Below are positions 8,884 through 18,338 of a stretch of 64,000 nucleotides of DNA, in pieces. Within the stretch, counting starts at the first letter, position 1. The number at the start of each line of letters is the position of its first letter. A model generated the notes under the pieces. It was not told the origin of the DNA, did no database searches, and saw nothing but the letters and a program-made list of their open reading frames with translations. Both the position numbers and the translations under genes were made by a program. This DNA is from Bog-756 sp963725275 (GTDB taxonomy: Bacteria > Actinomycetota > Acidimicrobiia > Acidimicrobiales > RAAP-2): the NCBI GenBank assembly GCA_963725275.1, contig CAVRXS010000001.1:1-64000 (forward strand). Reading direction: 5' to 3'.

Positions 8884-10002
8884 TCAGTCGAGCAACGAGA
8901 AGGAACCGGTCCCCCGCCGCGCCATTTCGTAGCAGAGCGTGTCGTAGGGCTCGACGATCCCGAAGGTGGTCTCCCCCTCGGAGACGAACCGACAGTGATG
9001 CTGATCGAGCCCGCAGATGCGAGCCCGGACTTCGGGGACGTTGGTGTCATAGGTCTCACCTGTGACCACCCCGTCCCCGACGTCCATTCCCTGCCAGATG
9101 TCGCCGTCCGGCGTCCCCCCGTTGGGGCCGCCGTACATGCCGCACCGGAGGTAGGCGATCTGGTTGCCGAGCCGCTCGAACGCGGCGGTGCGGACCGCTC
9201 CCCCGGCGAAGACGTAGTCGATCTCGCCGGAAAGGAGCAGGTGGGTTTCGGGCTCGAACCGCAGCCGGTAGCGCCGGTCCTCGAGGGACCCGCTCCCCCG
9301 CCGCGGATCGCCCAGGTTGTAGAGCACGTGGTCCCCCCAGATGCCGTACTCCTCGAATTCCACCCACTCCCCCGAGTGGGGATGCTGATGACCAGTCCAG
9401 TGGGCCCTGCCGCCGACGCCGTCGCGGGTGCCCCAGTGGTGGTCCCTGGTGCCGAGGTAGGTCTGGGTGGTCAGCTCGAAGCGCTCGTCGTCGACCGCGA
9501 CCCACCCCTCCTGGCGGCCGAATCCGTCATAGCCGGCCACCCCCGCAAATGGTCGGGTGCCCACGAAGAGACCGGAGCCCTGGTTGCGATAGACGGGCCG
9601 CTTGGTGTCGAACCAGGCAATGTCGAACGAGATCCCGTGCTCGCTCGGGTCGAGCTGCAGCCGCCACTGGCGGAACGGCTCGACCAGGTCGAAATGGATC
9701 GGCCCGACCGTCATGTCCACCCGGTTGAGCCCGAGCTTGCGATGGGCCCGGACGGTGGTGTGCTGTCCCCGCCGGTTGACGATGGCGAAGGCCTCGGCCG
9801 TGCCCAGGTTGGGGTAGATGCCCATGCCGGCAACGACAAGGAGTTCGCCGGTGCGGTCCTGACTGGTGAACCACATCCGTTCGTACGCCTGCACGTCGGA
9901 GGTCCACATGATCCGGACCGGGTGGGGATGGTTGTGGATGAGGAGCTCGTCCAGTCCGGACATCGGGTAGTGCTCGATGCTGGCGTCGAACCGTTCGCTC
10001 AC
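8884..10002 (-). CDS. Conserved hypothetical protein, AttH/CrtC lipocalin-like fold
   Basis: 372 residues from GTG at 10002, with GGAGGGG four bases upstream. The sequence is rich in W, H and aromatic beta-strands (QTYLGTRDHHWGTRDG, DIWQGMDVGDG) with no signal peptide. The pattern resembles the paired-lipocalin hydroxyneurosporene synthase/AttH superfamily that actinobacteria often place beside lipid-degradation genes; the assignment is by eye. It starts 16 bases after the stop of the acyl-CoA dehydrogenase at 10019 and is almost certainly co-transcribed with it. Possible role: binding or modifying a hydrophobic isoprenoid or steroid-like substrate (inference). Confidence 0.82.
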   Translation of the reverse strand: MSERFDASIEHYPMSGLDELLIHNHPHPVRIMWTSDVQAYERMWFTSQDRTGELLVVAGMGIYPNLGTAEAFAIVNRRGQHTTVRAHRKLGLNRVDMTVGPIHFDLVEPFRQWRLQLDPSEHGISFDIAWFDTKRPVYRNQGSGLFVGTRPFAGVAGYDGFGRQEGWVAVDDERFELTTQTYLGTRDHHWGTRDGVGGRAHWTGHQHPHSGEWVEFEEYGIWGDHVLYNLGDPRRGSGSLEDRRYRLRFEPETHLLLSGEIDYVFAGGAVRTAAFERLGNQIAYLRCGMYGGPNGGTPDGDIWQGMDVGDGVVTGETYDTNVPEVRARICGLDQHHCRFVSEGETTFGIVEPYDTLCYEMARRGTGSFSLLD

Positions 10003-10018
10003 CGATCCCCTCCGCGGG

Positions 10019-11179
10019 TCAACGGGGCAACCCGAGGATGCGGTCCCCGATGATGGTCCTCTGGATCTCGGAGGTACCGCCGGCGATCGATGACGCCTTG
10101 GACCAGAGCCACTGACGCTGCCACCGTCCGCGGGCCGGGTTGTCCGTCGCCGCACCCCAGAACGGCGCGGCCTGACCGAGCACCGCCAGTGCGGCATCGG
10201 ACAGCTGCCGGGTCATGTCGGTCCAGGCCAGCTTCACCACACTGGACTCTGGACCGGGTTCGATGCCGCGGGCGAGCCGCGTCATCGTCCGCCAGTTGTG
10301 CAGGCGCAGGATCGAGACCTTGACGTAGGCATCGACCAGCTGGTCGGCCACCAGTGGATCGTCGAGGGCCCCGTTCGCTACCGCCAGGTCGAGGATCTGC
10401 TCGAGATAGATCTCATGCACCACCTGCTCCTTGAACGGGAAGGTGGTCCCCCGCTCGTGGGCGAGCGTGGTGTTGGCCACCGCCCAGCCGGCGTGCAGCC
10501 CACCGATGACCTGGTCGGCCGGGACGAAGACCCCGTCGAAGAACACCTCGTTGAACTCGGCATCGGTGGTCATGGTCACCAGGGGCCGCACCTCGATCCC
10601 CTCGGCCTCCATGTCGATGGCCATGCAGGTGATGCCCGCGTGGCGCGAGGCATCGGGGTCGGTCCGGACGAGGGCGATCCCCCATCGGGCGTACTGCGCA
10701 TAGCTGGTCCAGACCTTCTGCCCGTCGACCACCCACCCGCCCTCCACCTCGGTGGCCCGGGTGGAGAGTCCGGCGAGGTCCGATCCGGCTCCCGGCTCGC
10801 TGAACAGCTGGCACCAGATCTCCTCCGCGCTGAGGATGCCCCGCAGCCAGCGGGTGCGCTGCCGGTCGTCACCGTGGGCGAGCAGGGTCGGGCCGACCAG
10901 GTTGACCCCCGTGCGGTTGACCGGTTGGGGCGCCCGAGCGCGGGCGTACTCCACGTTGAAGATGGCCACTTCGATCGGCGAAGCTCCCCGCCCGCCGAAC
11001 TCGGCCGGCCAGTGGATCCCGACCCAGCGGTCGGCAGCCAGGCGGGCCTGCCACCGCCGGCCCCACTCGAACTCCTCGTCGAACGAGCCGAACTCGGGGC
11101 CGGGCTCCACGTTGGCCTCCAGCCAGTTCCGCACGTCGTCCCGGAACCGCCGTTCGGCGTCGGTCAGGCCGAGGTTCAC
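10019..11179 (-). CDS. Acyl-CoA dehydrogenase (FadE-like)
   Basis: 386 residues from GTG at 11179. Acyl-CoA dehydrogenase landmarks: FSEPGAGSDLAGL (FAD/substrate loop, mid-protein), DGQKVWTSYAQYARWG, and the C-terminal SIAGGTSEIQRTIIGDRILGLPR. These FAD enzymes introduce the alpha-beta double bond in acyl-CoAs and pass electrons to ETF. The actinobacterial group with AGGTSEIQ at the C-terminus often works on branched or ring-bearing CoA thioesters, sometimes as heteromers. It is divergent from the aldehyde dehydrogenase at 11412, and the shared 230-base gap probably holds both promoters. Confidence 0.94.
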   Translation of the reverse strand: MNLGLTDAERRFRDDVRNWLEANVEPGPEFGSFDEEFEWGRRWQARLAADRWVGIHWPAEFGGRGASPIEVAIFNVEYARARAPQPVNRTGVNLVGPTLLAHGDDRQRTRWLRGILSAEEIWCQLFSEPGAGSDLAGLSTRATEVEGGWVVDGQKVWTSYAQYARWGIALVRTDPDASRHAGITCMAIDMEAEGIEVRPLVTMTTDAEFNEVFFDGVFVPADQVIGGLHAGWAVANTTLAHERGTTFPFKEQVVHEIYLEQILDLAVANGALDDPLVADQLVDAYVKVSILRLHNWRTMTRLARGIEPGPESSVVKLAWTDMTRQLSDAALAVLGQAAPFWGAATDNPARGRWQRQWLWSKASSIAGGTSEIQRTIIGDRILGLPR

Positions 11180-11411
11180 CCTTCGGGGCCCCGATACCCG
11201 AGGGTGCCGGCGACGGGGATGGAGCCGGTGCGCATGGACCCACGTTGTAGTCCACCTACGCACGCCGTGCAGACGGTTCGGCCCGGAGCGTGCCATACTC
11301 GGCGCCGTGCAGGTGGTGCCCCGTTTTGCGGGTGCCGAAACCGGCCTCGACGAGGGGCCACCGCCGCAGAGCGCAAGCGCCGCAGGGGCGAGCGAACGGA
11401 AGGAACCAGAA

Positions 11412-12897
11412 ATGACCAGCACCCAAGCGCCCGACGCCACGGTCGGCGAGTTCCGCATGCTCATCGACGGGTCGCTCGTCGAAGCGACCGGTGGAGGAGC
11501 CTTCGACAACATCAACCCGGCCACCGAGGAGGTGCTCGGCCAGACCGCGGACGCGCACGGCGGCCGACATGGACCGGGCCATCGCCGCGGCGCGGCGGGC
11601 CTTCGACGAAACGGAGTGGGCGACCGACCGGGCCCTCCGCCAGCGGTGCCTGCGCCAGCTCCACGAAGCCATCGTCTCCGAGCAGGAGCTGTTCCGCTCC
11701 GAGTTGGTGGCCGAAGTGGGCACCCCGGTGATGGTGACCTACATGGCCCAGCTCGACGCGCCCCTTGCCGAAGGCCTCCTGTGGCCTGCCGAGCAGATCG
11801 ACAGCTTTGCGTGGGAGCGCCCGCTGCCCGACAACAACGCCTTCGGCACACACAGCTGGCAGAAGGTGGTCAAGGAGCCGGTCGGCGTGGTCGGGGCGAT
11901 CATCCCCTGGAACTATCCCGTCGAGATCACCCTCAACAAGCTGGGCCAGGCGCTCGCCACCGGCAACTCCGTGGTGGTCAAGCCCGCTCCGGACACACCG
12001 TGGAACGCGACCCGGATCGGGCGGCTCATCGCCGAGCAGACCGACATCCCGCCGGGGTGGTCAGCATCGTGCCCTCCTCGGACCACCTCATCGGCGAACA
12101 GCTGGTGGTCGACCCCCGGGTCGACCTCATCTCCTTCACCGGCTCGACCGCCACCGGGCGCCGGATCATGGCCGCCGGGGCCCCGACGCTCAAGCGCCTG
12201 TTCCTCGAGCTCGGCGGCAAGTCGGCCGACATCATCCTCGACGACGCCGACCTCGAGGCCAAGATGGCCTTCTTCGGGTTCATGTGCATGCACTCCGGAC
12301 AGGGCTGCGCCATGCTCACCCGCACCCTCGTGCCCGAGGCGCGCTACGACGAGGCGGTGGGCCTGGCCAAGGCCGCCGTGGAAGGCGTCACCTACGGCGA
12401 TCCCACCGATCCGGGGGTCATCCAGGGTCCGGTGATCAACGCCGCGCCAACGCGAACGGATCCTGGGCTACATCGAAAAGGGCGTGGACGAAGGTGCACG
12501 CCTGGTGACCGGTGGTGGGCGGCCGGCCAACCTCGAGCAGGGCTACTTCGTCGAGCCGACGCTCTTCGCCGACGTCGACAACTCGATGACCATCGCCCAG
12601 GAGGAGATCTTCGGTCCCGTCCTGGTGCTGATCCCGTTCCGTGACGACGACGACGCGGTCCGGATCGCCAACGACAGCCAGTACGGCCTGTCCGGTGCGG
12701 TGACGTCGGCCTCCGAGGAGCGCGCCATGGCCGTCGCCCGACGGATCCGGTCCGGCACGGTCAGCGTCAACGGCGGCGTCTACTACAGCGCCGCGTCCCC
12801 GTTCGGGGGCTACAAGGCCAGCGGTCTGGGCCGTCAGAACGGCAGTGAGGGGTTCGAGCAGTACCTCGAGACGAAGACCATCGCCGGCGGCTTGTGA
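11412..12897 (+). CDS. NAD(P)-dependent aldehyde dehydrogenase, three frameshifts
   Basis: ATG at 11412 after AAGGAACC. The joined protein of about 490 residues has PWNYPVEITLNKLGQALATG, SFTGSTATGRRI, the LELGGKSADIILDDADL segment with the general base Glu, the SGQGCAMLTR catalytic-cysteine loop, EEIFGPVLVLIPF and the FGGYKASGLGRQNG end. Three indels break it: an extra C near 11556 (expected ADATAADMDRA), a missing G in the G-run near 12055 (expected GVVSIVPSSD), and an extra C near 12448 (expected NAAQRERILGYIEKG). Both sides of every break match the family, so sequence error is likely. It heads a run with the next two genes. Confidence 0.92.
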
Positions 12898-13398
12898 TCG
12901 ACCCCGACCCGGAGGACCAGCCGCTGGCTGGGCCGCCGGCCACACTGTCCCGAGCCGACGCGTTCGCCGAGCACCGGCGCGTCTCTCGACGAGGGCGCGC
13001 ACTTCTTCCAGCAACTCGCGTTGCGCGACGTCGACCATCCGGGGGCCGACCTGGCCATCGAGCTCGACTTCGACTCCCGGCTGACCAACCCCCGGGGTGC
13101 GCTCCAGGGTGGACTCGTGGCATCCCTGGCCGACATCGTCGCCGGCCGGGCGATCGTCGCGTCGTCACCACTCGGCTCGGCCGCCACCGCCGACCTCACC
13201 ATCCACTACCTCCAGGGCATCACCCAGGGGCCGGCCAGGGCGGTGGCGAGAGTGGTCCGGCACGGCCGGAGCCTGGCCGTGGTCAATGTCGATATCCTCG
13301 ATGCGGGCTCCGGTGAGCTGTGCGCCGTCGCCACGGTGGCCTTCGCCGTCAAGACCAACCGCCGGACCACCGGCACCGAAGAGAGGCAGGAGCAGTGA
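12894..13398 (+). CDS. PaaI-like hotdog thioesterase, one frameshift
   Basis: GTG at 12894 overlaps the aldehyde dehydrogenase stop (GTGA), implying translational coupling. The first frame covers about 30 residues, then an indel near 12985 moves into the frame FFQQLALRDVDHPGADLAIEL that carries the hotdog core. That core has NPRGALQGGLVASLADIVAGRA, the helix and catalytic-Asp/Gly region of PaaI-type acyl-CoA thioesterases, followed by ATADLTIHYL. It would release acyl groups from CoA thioesters in this pathway. The stop at 13396-13398 overlaps the next ATG. Confidence 0.87.
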
Positions 13399-14290
13399 TG
13401 TCGGAGGAATTCGTCACCTACGAGACGCTGGACGACGGTCGGATCGCCAGGATCATGCTGAACCGTCCCGATGCCCGCAACGCGCAGAACCGCGGGATGC
13501 TCGTCGAGCTCGACGAGGCGTTCCTGCGGGCCGAGGCCGACGACGAGGTGCGCGTGGTGATCCTCGGTGGGATGGGCCCGATGTTCTCGGCGGGGCACGA
13601 CATGGGCTCGAAGGTGGCCACCGCCGAGTTCAGCGGCGACAACCCCCACCCGTCCTCGCTGATCAACGGCGGCACTCGCGCCAGGCCACCGAGAAGATGA
13701 TGCTCCAGGAGTGGCACTACTACTTCCAGAACACGCGCCGGTGGCGGAACCTGCGCAAGATCACCGTCGCCCAGGTCCACGGCACCGTCTTTGCCGCCGG
13801 GCTCATGCTGATGTGGGCCTGCGACCTCATCGTGGCGGCCGACGACGTCTCGTTCGCCGACGTGGTCGGCACCCGCCTCGGCATGTGCGGGGTCGAGTAC
13901 TTCGCCCACCCCTGGGAGTTCGGACCGCGCCGCACCAAGGAGCTCATGCTGACCGGGGACTCGCTCGACGTCGACGAGGCCTACCGGCTCGGCATGGTCT
14001 CCAAGGTCTTTCCGGCGGCCGAGCTCGGCGACAAGACGCTCGAATTCGCCCGCCGGATCGCCGAGCTGCCGACCATGACCGCACTCCTGATCAAGGAGTC
14101 GGTCAACCAGACCGTGGACAACATGGGCTTCTACAACGCCCTCAACGCCTGCTTCACCCTCCACGAGCTCAACCATGCCCACTGGGCCAACGTCCACGGT
14201 GGCGGGTATCCGGTCGCCCTCCCCGAGGACGGGATCGCCGACTGGAGGTCGGCGCCGCCGGTCAAGGCGATCGCCAAGTCCGAACCCTGA
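13398..14290 (+). CDS. Enoyl-CoA hydratase/isomerase family protein, one frameshift
   Basis: ATG at 13398 overlaps the thioesterase stop (TGATG). Crotonase features: RIMLNRPDARNAQNRGM near the N-terminus, FSAGHDMGSK forming the oxyanion-hole loop, and VAQVHGTVFAAGLMLMWACD with DLIVAADDVSFADVVG in the core. About 297 residues. The frame breaks near 13672: the first part reads NGGTRARPPRR and stops, while QATEKMMLQEWHYYF continues in another frame. It hydrates or isomerises the enoyl-CoA made by the neighbouring dehydrogenases; exact substrate unknown. Confidence 0.92.
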
Positions 14291-14317
14291 TCGCCCGGCG
14301 CCTTCCCTGCGGGATGC

Positions 14318-15520
14318 TCAGGCGCTGCGCTCCGGGCCGACGATCGAGACGAAGCTCACGCATTCCCCGGGTCCCCCACCCAGATTGTGGGTCATGCCGA
14401 GCGAGCGTCCCTCCCCCACCGAGGCGATCTGCCGCTCGGGTGGGGCCTCCCGCCGGAGCTGGAGCCAGCACTCGAAGAGCATGCGGAGCCCCGAGGCGCC
14501 GATGGGGTGGCCGAAGCTCTTGAGGCCGCCGTCGGGGTTGACCGGCAGTTCGCCGTCGCGGTCGAACGTCCCTGCCAGTACGTCCTTCCAACCGAGCCCC
14601 CGCTCTGAGAACCCCAGATCCTCCATCAGCACGAGCTCGGTCGGTGTGAAGCAGTCGTGGACCTCGGCCATGGCCAGCTCTGCGCGCGGGTTGGTGATCC
14701 CGGCCTGGCCGTAGGCGTCCTCGGCAGAGCGCACGACCTCTGGAAAGGTCGTGTAGTCGTACGCGGGATCGATCGCGCCGCCGCCGGGACCGGCCACGAA
14801 GCTCAGCGCCTTCACGTAGAGCGGGTGGTCGGTGTACCGGTGGGCATCCTCGGACCGACAGATGATGGCCGCCGCCGACCCGTCGCTCACCCCACTGCAG
14901 TCGAACACACCGAGCTGCCCTGCGATCAGGGGTGACTTGGTGATGGTCTCGATCGAGACCTCCTTGCGGAACTGGGCCCGGGGATTGACCGCCCCGTTGA
15001 CGTGGTTCTTCCAGGCGATCCTGGCCATCACCTGCTTGAACTCCTCGGGGTCGACCCCGTACTTCTCGGCGTAGGCCGGTGCCAGGAACGAGAAGGCCGC
15101 CGGCGAGGAGAGCCCGGCGTCGGTGCCGTCGCCGACGGGACGCACCCCGGTGAGACCCGAGAACCCCGAGTCCTTCAGCTTTTCGACACCGATGGCCATG
15201 ACCAGGTCGTAGGCACCGCTCGCCACCGCGTAGCAGGCGTTGCGGAACGCCTCCGAGCCGGTCGCGCAGAAGTTCTCGAGACGTGAGACCGGCTTGTAGT
15301 CGATCTTGAGGGGTTTGGAGAGGGTGATCCCGGACACCCCCGAGGCCATGGTCCCGAGCCAGAAGGCATCGAGGTCGTCGAGACCGACTCCGGCAGAGGC
15401 GATGGCCTCCTTGGCCGCGTCGATCAACAGGTCGTCGACACCCTTGTCCCAGCGCTCGCCGAAGCGCGTGCACCCCATGCCGACGATCGCCACCTTGTCG
15501 CGGATCCCGTTGCTGCTCAT
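14318..15520 (-). CDS. Thiolase family protein (acetyl-CoA acetyltransferase / SCP-x type)
   Basis: 400 residues from ATG at 15520, which overlaps the stop of the gene at 15517 by four bases. Thiolase hallmarks: KVAIVGMGCTRFGERW start, NFCATGSEAFRNA with the nucleophilic cysteine (about residue 87), DCFTPTELVL, GHPIGASGLRML with the catalytic histidine, and a NLGGGPGECVSF end. The sequence is of the SCP-x/lipid-transfer thiolase group, which cleaves 3-ketoacyl-CoAs or performs retro-aldol or condensation steps together with a DUF35 partner. Here the DUF35 domain is on the coupled upstream gene, suggesting a physical complex. Confidence 0.94.
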   Translation of the reverse strand: MSSNGIRDKVAIVGMGCTRFGERWDKGVDDLLIDAAKEAIASAGVGLDDLDAFWLGTMASGVSGITLSKPLKIDYKPVSRLENFCATGSEAFRNACYAVASGAYDLVMAIGVEKLKDSGFSGLTGVRPVGDGTDAGLSSPAAFSFLAPAYAEKYGVDPEEFKQVMARIAWKNHVNGAVNPRAQFRKEVSIETITKSPLIAGQLGVFDCSGVSDGSAAAIICRSEDAHRYTDHPLYVKALSFVAGPGGGAIDPAYDYTTFPEVVRSAEDAYGQAGITNPRAELAMAEVHDCFTPTELVLMEDLGFSERGLGWKDVLAGTFDRDGELPVNPDGGLKSFGHPIGASGLRMLFECWLQLRREAPPERQIASVGEGRSLGMTHNLGGGPGECVSFVSIVGPERSA

Positions 15521-16992
15521 GGGTGGTCGCCTCCCCCGTCGTCTCGGGCCGGCCGGGAGTCGACCGGCCGTGCCTTCCAGAAGTAGTTGTGGACACCCTT
15601 GGCCGTGTACAGACGGCGGAAGGTCATCTCGACCCGCGTGCCGACGGCGATGGTGTCGGGGTCCACGTCGGTCATCTCGCACCGGTACCGGCCGCCACCG
15701 TCGAAGTCGATCACCGCGCCGACGACGGGCGGGGAGAGGCTGAAGGCCAGCCGGTCGACGGTGAACGTGGCGACCGTCCCGGCCACGTCGGCGAGCCGCA
15801 CCGGGTCCATCTCGTCGATGGTCCGGCACCGGAGGCACACCCGTGCCGGCGGGAGGTGGCGGAATCCGCACGCCCGGCAGTCACTCGCTCCGAAGCCTTC
15901 CTTCCACGGGGTGGAACGCCAGGTCGCCGGGGCACCCGGCCGTTCGGGGTCGGGTCGCCGCGGCGGCTCGCGCCGGAGCTCGCCGCGCCAGGTGAGGAAG
16001 CGGGCGTAGGGCAGGTCGTCGCGGCCCGAGGCGGCCTGTTCGGCCACCGTGACGAGTCGGGCAGCCGCGCGGTTCGCCTGCACGGCGGGCAGCGCGTCGG
16101 TGGTCCGGAAGAGGAAGGCGTCGGCGCCATCGGCCACGACCACCACGGCGACCAGCTCGCCGGGGCCTGCCTGCTCGAGGGTGTCGGCCAGGAGCACACC
16201 CGCCTGAGCCGCACCGAGGTTGCCGAGGGTCGGTGTGCGATCGGCCACCGTGACCGCTGGGCGCAGGCCGAGGGTGGTGCGGACCGCCTGCACGGCCCGC
16301 TGCTGGAGACCGGCGAGCACGAGATGGTCGACATCGGTGGCCAGCACCCCGGCCCGTTTGAGGGCCTCGGCGGTCGCGGCCTCGACCAGCGGTACGTAGA
16401 TCTCCTGACCGAATCGCTCCTCCCAGACCTTCGAGTCGGGCTCTCCGGGCGTCCGCCAGCGGTCGAGGAACTCGGCGGTCGTGCAGGCGTGGGCGACCAG
16501 CTCGGCGGCGACAGGTGCATCCCCATCCGGCCCGGCGAAGACGAAGGCTGCCGCGCCGTCGCCGCTGTCCCGCTCCTCGGGGCCCCCTGCCGGTCCCGAC
16601 CGCAGGTCGGAGAGGACGACGAGCGAGGGCCCGTTGGCTGCCTGGGCCTGAGCCGCCCGCAGGGCGCCGACCGCGGAGCGCACAGAGCCCGCCATGTCGT
16701 AGGCGCCGGTCCACGTGGGCAGGTCGAGGGCGCCGTGGATGGCGGTCGCATTGGTCTTGTCGAGATAGGCCGGAGCCGGGGTCGAGAAGAAGAGGTCGCC
16801 GGGGGCGGGGCCGCCGAGGGCGGCGAGCGCCCGGCGACCCGCCGCCACGCCCATGGTGGTGGTGTCCTCGTCGTAGGAGGCCACCGTCCGCGTGCCCCGG
16901 CCGGACGCGCCTCCGAGGACCGCGCCGATGGCCTGACGCTGGAGCCGCCAGTACGGGAGGTAGGTCCCCCAGGACACGATCCCAGCGCGCAC
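15517..16992 (-). CDS. HMG-CoA-synthase-like protein fused to a DUF35 OB-fold domain
   Basis: 491 residues. The N-terminal two thirds is a thiolase-fold domain related to archaeal HMG-CoA synthase (GTYLPYWRLQRQAIG, then VASYDEDTTTMGVAAGRRAL). From about residue 370 there is a zinc ribbon, CRACGFRHLPPARVCLRCR, and an OB fold (GTVATFTVDRLAFS), i.e. DUF35. At the place where HMG-CoA synthases have the catalytic cysteine this protein reads GAYDMAGSVRSAVGA with no Cys, and the Glu of the GSES motif is replaced (FFSTPAPAY). It may therefore be a scaffold or have other chemistry. Coupled (ATGA) to the thiolase; divergent from the dehydrogenase at 17181. Confidence 0.9.
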   Translation of the reverse strand: MRAGIVSWGTYLPYWRLQRQAIGAVLGGASGRGTRTVASYDEDTTTMGVAAGRRALAALGGPAPGDLFFSTPAPAYLDKTNATAIHGALDLPTWTGAYDMAGSVRSAVGALRAAQAQAANGPSLVVLSDLRSGPAGGPEERDSGDGAAAFVFAGPDGDAPVAAELVAHACTTAEFLDRWRTPGEPDSKVWEERFGQEIYVPLVEAATAEALKRAGVLATDVDHLVLAGLQQRAVQAVRTTLGLRPAVTVADRTPTLGNLGAAQAGVLLADTLEQAGPGELVAVVVVADGADAFLFRTTDALPAVQANRAAARLVTVAEQAASGRDDLPYARFLTWRGELRREPPRRPDPERPGAPATWRSTPWKEGFGASDCRACGFRHLPPARVCLRCRTIDEMDPVRLADVAGTVATFTVDRLAFSLSPPVVGAVIDFDGGGRYRCEMTDVDPDTIAVGTRVEMTFRRLYTAKGVHNYFWKARPVDSRPARDDGGGDHP

Positions 16993-17180
16993 GTTGCTCC
17001 GTCCTCGTCGTTCGGCGGGTCATTCCGGTGCCCCGGCCGACCCGGGACCCCGTGGTCGGCCCCGAGACGAGCATAGTGGCCGCCCGCTCCGGCTCTAGAC
17101 TGCGGGACGCCCTGATCCGGAGGCCAGGACCGGCACCGCGGGGCACGGTGGGGTGTCCCCGCCCGAAGCGAGGAGACCTG

Positions 17181-18332
17181 ATGCGACGGAGCCTGCTCCT
17201 TCCCGATCACGACGAGTTCCGGGCCAGCTTCCGCCGCTTCGTCGAGGCCGAGATGTTCCCCCACTCCGCCGAGTGGGACCGGGCCGGCATCGTGGACCGG
17301 TCGGCATTCACCCGGGCGGGCGAATACGGGTTCCTCGGGATGGCCATCCCCGCCGAATTCGGCGGCGGCGGGAGCCACGACTTCCGGTTCAACCTGATCA
17401 TCACCGAGGAGCTCCATCGGGTCGGGATGAACGGCGCCGCCCTCGGGTTCGCCCTCCACAACGACATCGCCCTTCCCTACCTGCTCGCCTACGCCACCCC
17501 GGAACAGTCCAAGCGGTGGCTCCCCGGCATCGCCCGGGGCGAGCAGATCCTGGCCATCGCCATGACCGAGCCGTCGGCCGGCTCCGACCTGGCCGCGATC
17601 GCCACCACGGCCATCCGCGACGGCGACCACTACGTGCTCAACGGGACGAAGACCTTCATCACCAATGGGATCAACGCCGACCTGGTGGTGACGGCGGTCA
17701 AGACCGACCCCACCCAGACCCACCAGGGCATCAGCCTGGTGGTCGTCGAGGAAGGGAGTCCCGGATTCACCCGCGGACGGAACCTCGACAAGCTCGGCCT
17801 GCACGCCCAGGACACCGCCGAGCTCTTCTTCTCCGACTGCCGGATCCCGGTGGACAACCTGCTCGGCGACGCAGGGTCCGGCTTCGGTCAACTGGTCACC
17901 AACCTCCCCCAGGAGCGCCTCTCCCTCGCGGCCGGCGGGCTGGCCGGTGCCCGGGCGGCGTTCGAGTGGACGACCGAGTACGTCCGGGAGCGCACCGCCT
18001 TCGGTGTGCCCATCGGATCGTTCCAGAACACCAGGTTCGTCCTCGCGGAGCTGGCCACCGAGCTCGAGCTCGGGCAGGTGTTCATCGACCGCTGCGCTGT
18101 GGCCCTCAACGACAGCGAGCTCACCGCCGAGGACGCGGCGATGGCCAAGTGGTGGTGCACCGAGCTCCAGGGGAGAGTGGTCACCCAGTGCCTCCAGCTC
18201 TTCGGCGGCTACGGGTACATGTCCGAGTACCCGATCTCGAAGGCCTTCGTCGACGCGCGGGTGACCCCGCTCTACGGGGGCACGACCGAGATCATGAAGG
18301 AGATCATCGGCCGCTCGCTCCGGCTCGGCTGA
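17181..18332 (+). CDS. Acyl-CoA dehydrogenase
   Basis: 383 residues from ATG at 17181, with AGGAG seven bases upstream. Landmarks: MTEPSAGSDLAAIATTA, NGTKTFITNGINADLVV, LGLHAQDTAELFF, NLPQERLSLAAGG (the Glu here matches the catalytic base position of the isovaleryl/long-chain subgroup) and the C-terminal LFGGYGYMSEYPI...YGGTTEIMKEIIG. Electron acceptor would be ETF. The start is separated by 188 bases from the divergent HMG-CoA-synthase-like gene. It ends six bases before the convergent thioesterase stop. Confidence 0.95.
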   Translation: MRRSLLLPDHDEFRASFRRFVEAEMFPHSAEWDRAGIVDRSAFTRAGEYGFLGMAIPAEFGGGGSHDFRFNLIITEELHRVGMNGAALGFALHNDIALPYLLAYATPEQSKRWLPGIARGEQILAIAMTEPSAGSDLAAIATTAIRDGDHYVLNGTKTFITNGINADLVVTAVKTDPTQTHQGISLVVVEEGSPGFTRGRNLDKLGLHAQDTAELFFSDCRIPVDNLLGDAGSGFGQLVTNLPQERLSLAAGGLAGARAAFEWTTEYVRERTAFGVPIGSFQNTRFVLAELATELELGQVFIDRCAVALNDSELTAEDAAMAKWWCTELQGRVVTQCLQLFGGYGYMSEYPISKAFVDARVTPLYGGTTEIMKEIIGRSLRLG

Positions 18333-18338
18333 CCGCGC

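Noticed and set aside
7903..10053. A 716-codon open frame that looks like one long protein
   Set aside because: Only the first 277 codons match the IS256 transposase. The rest is antisense to the gene at 8884-10002, which has a ribosome site and a sensible translation.
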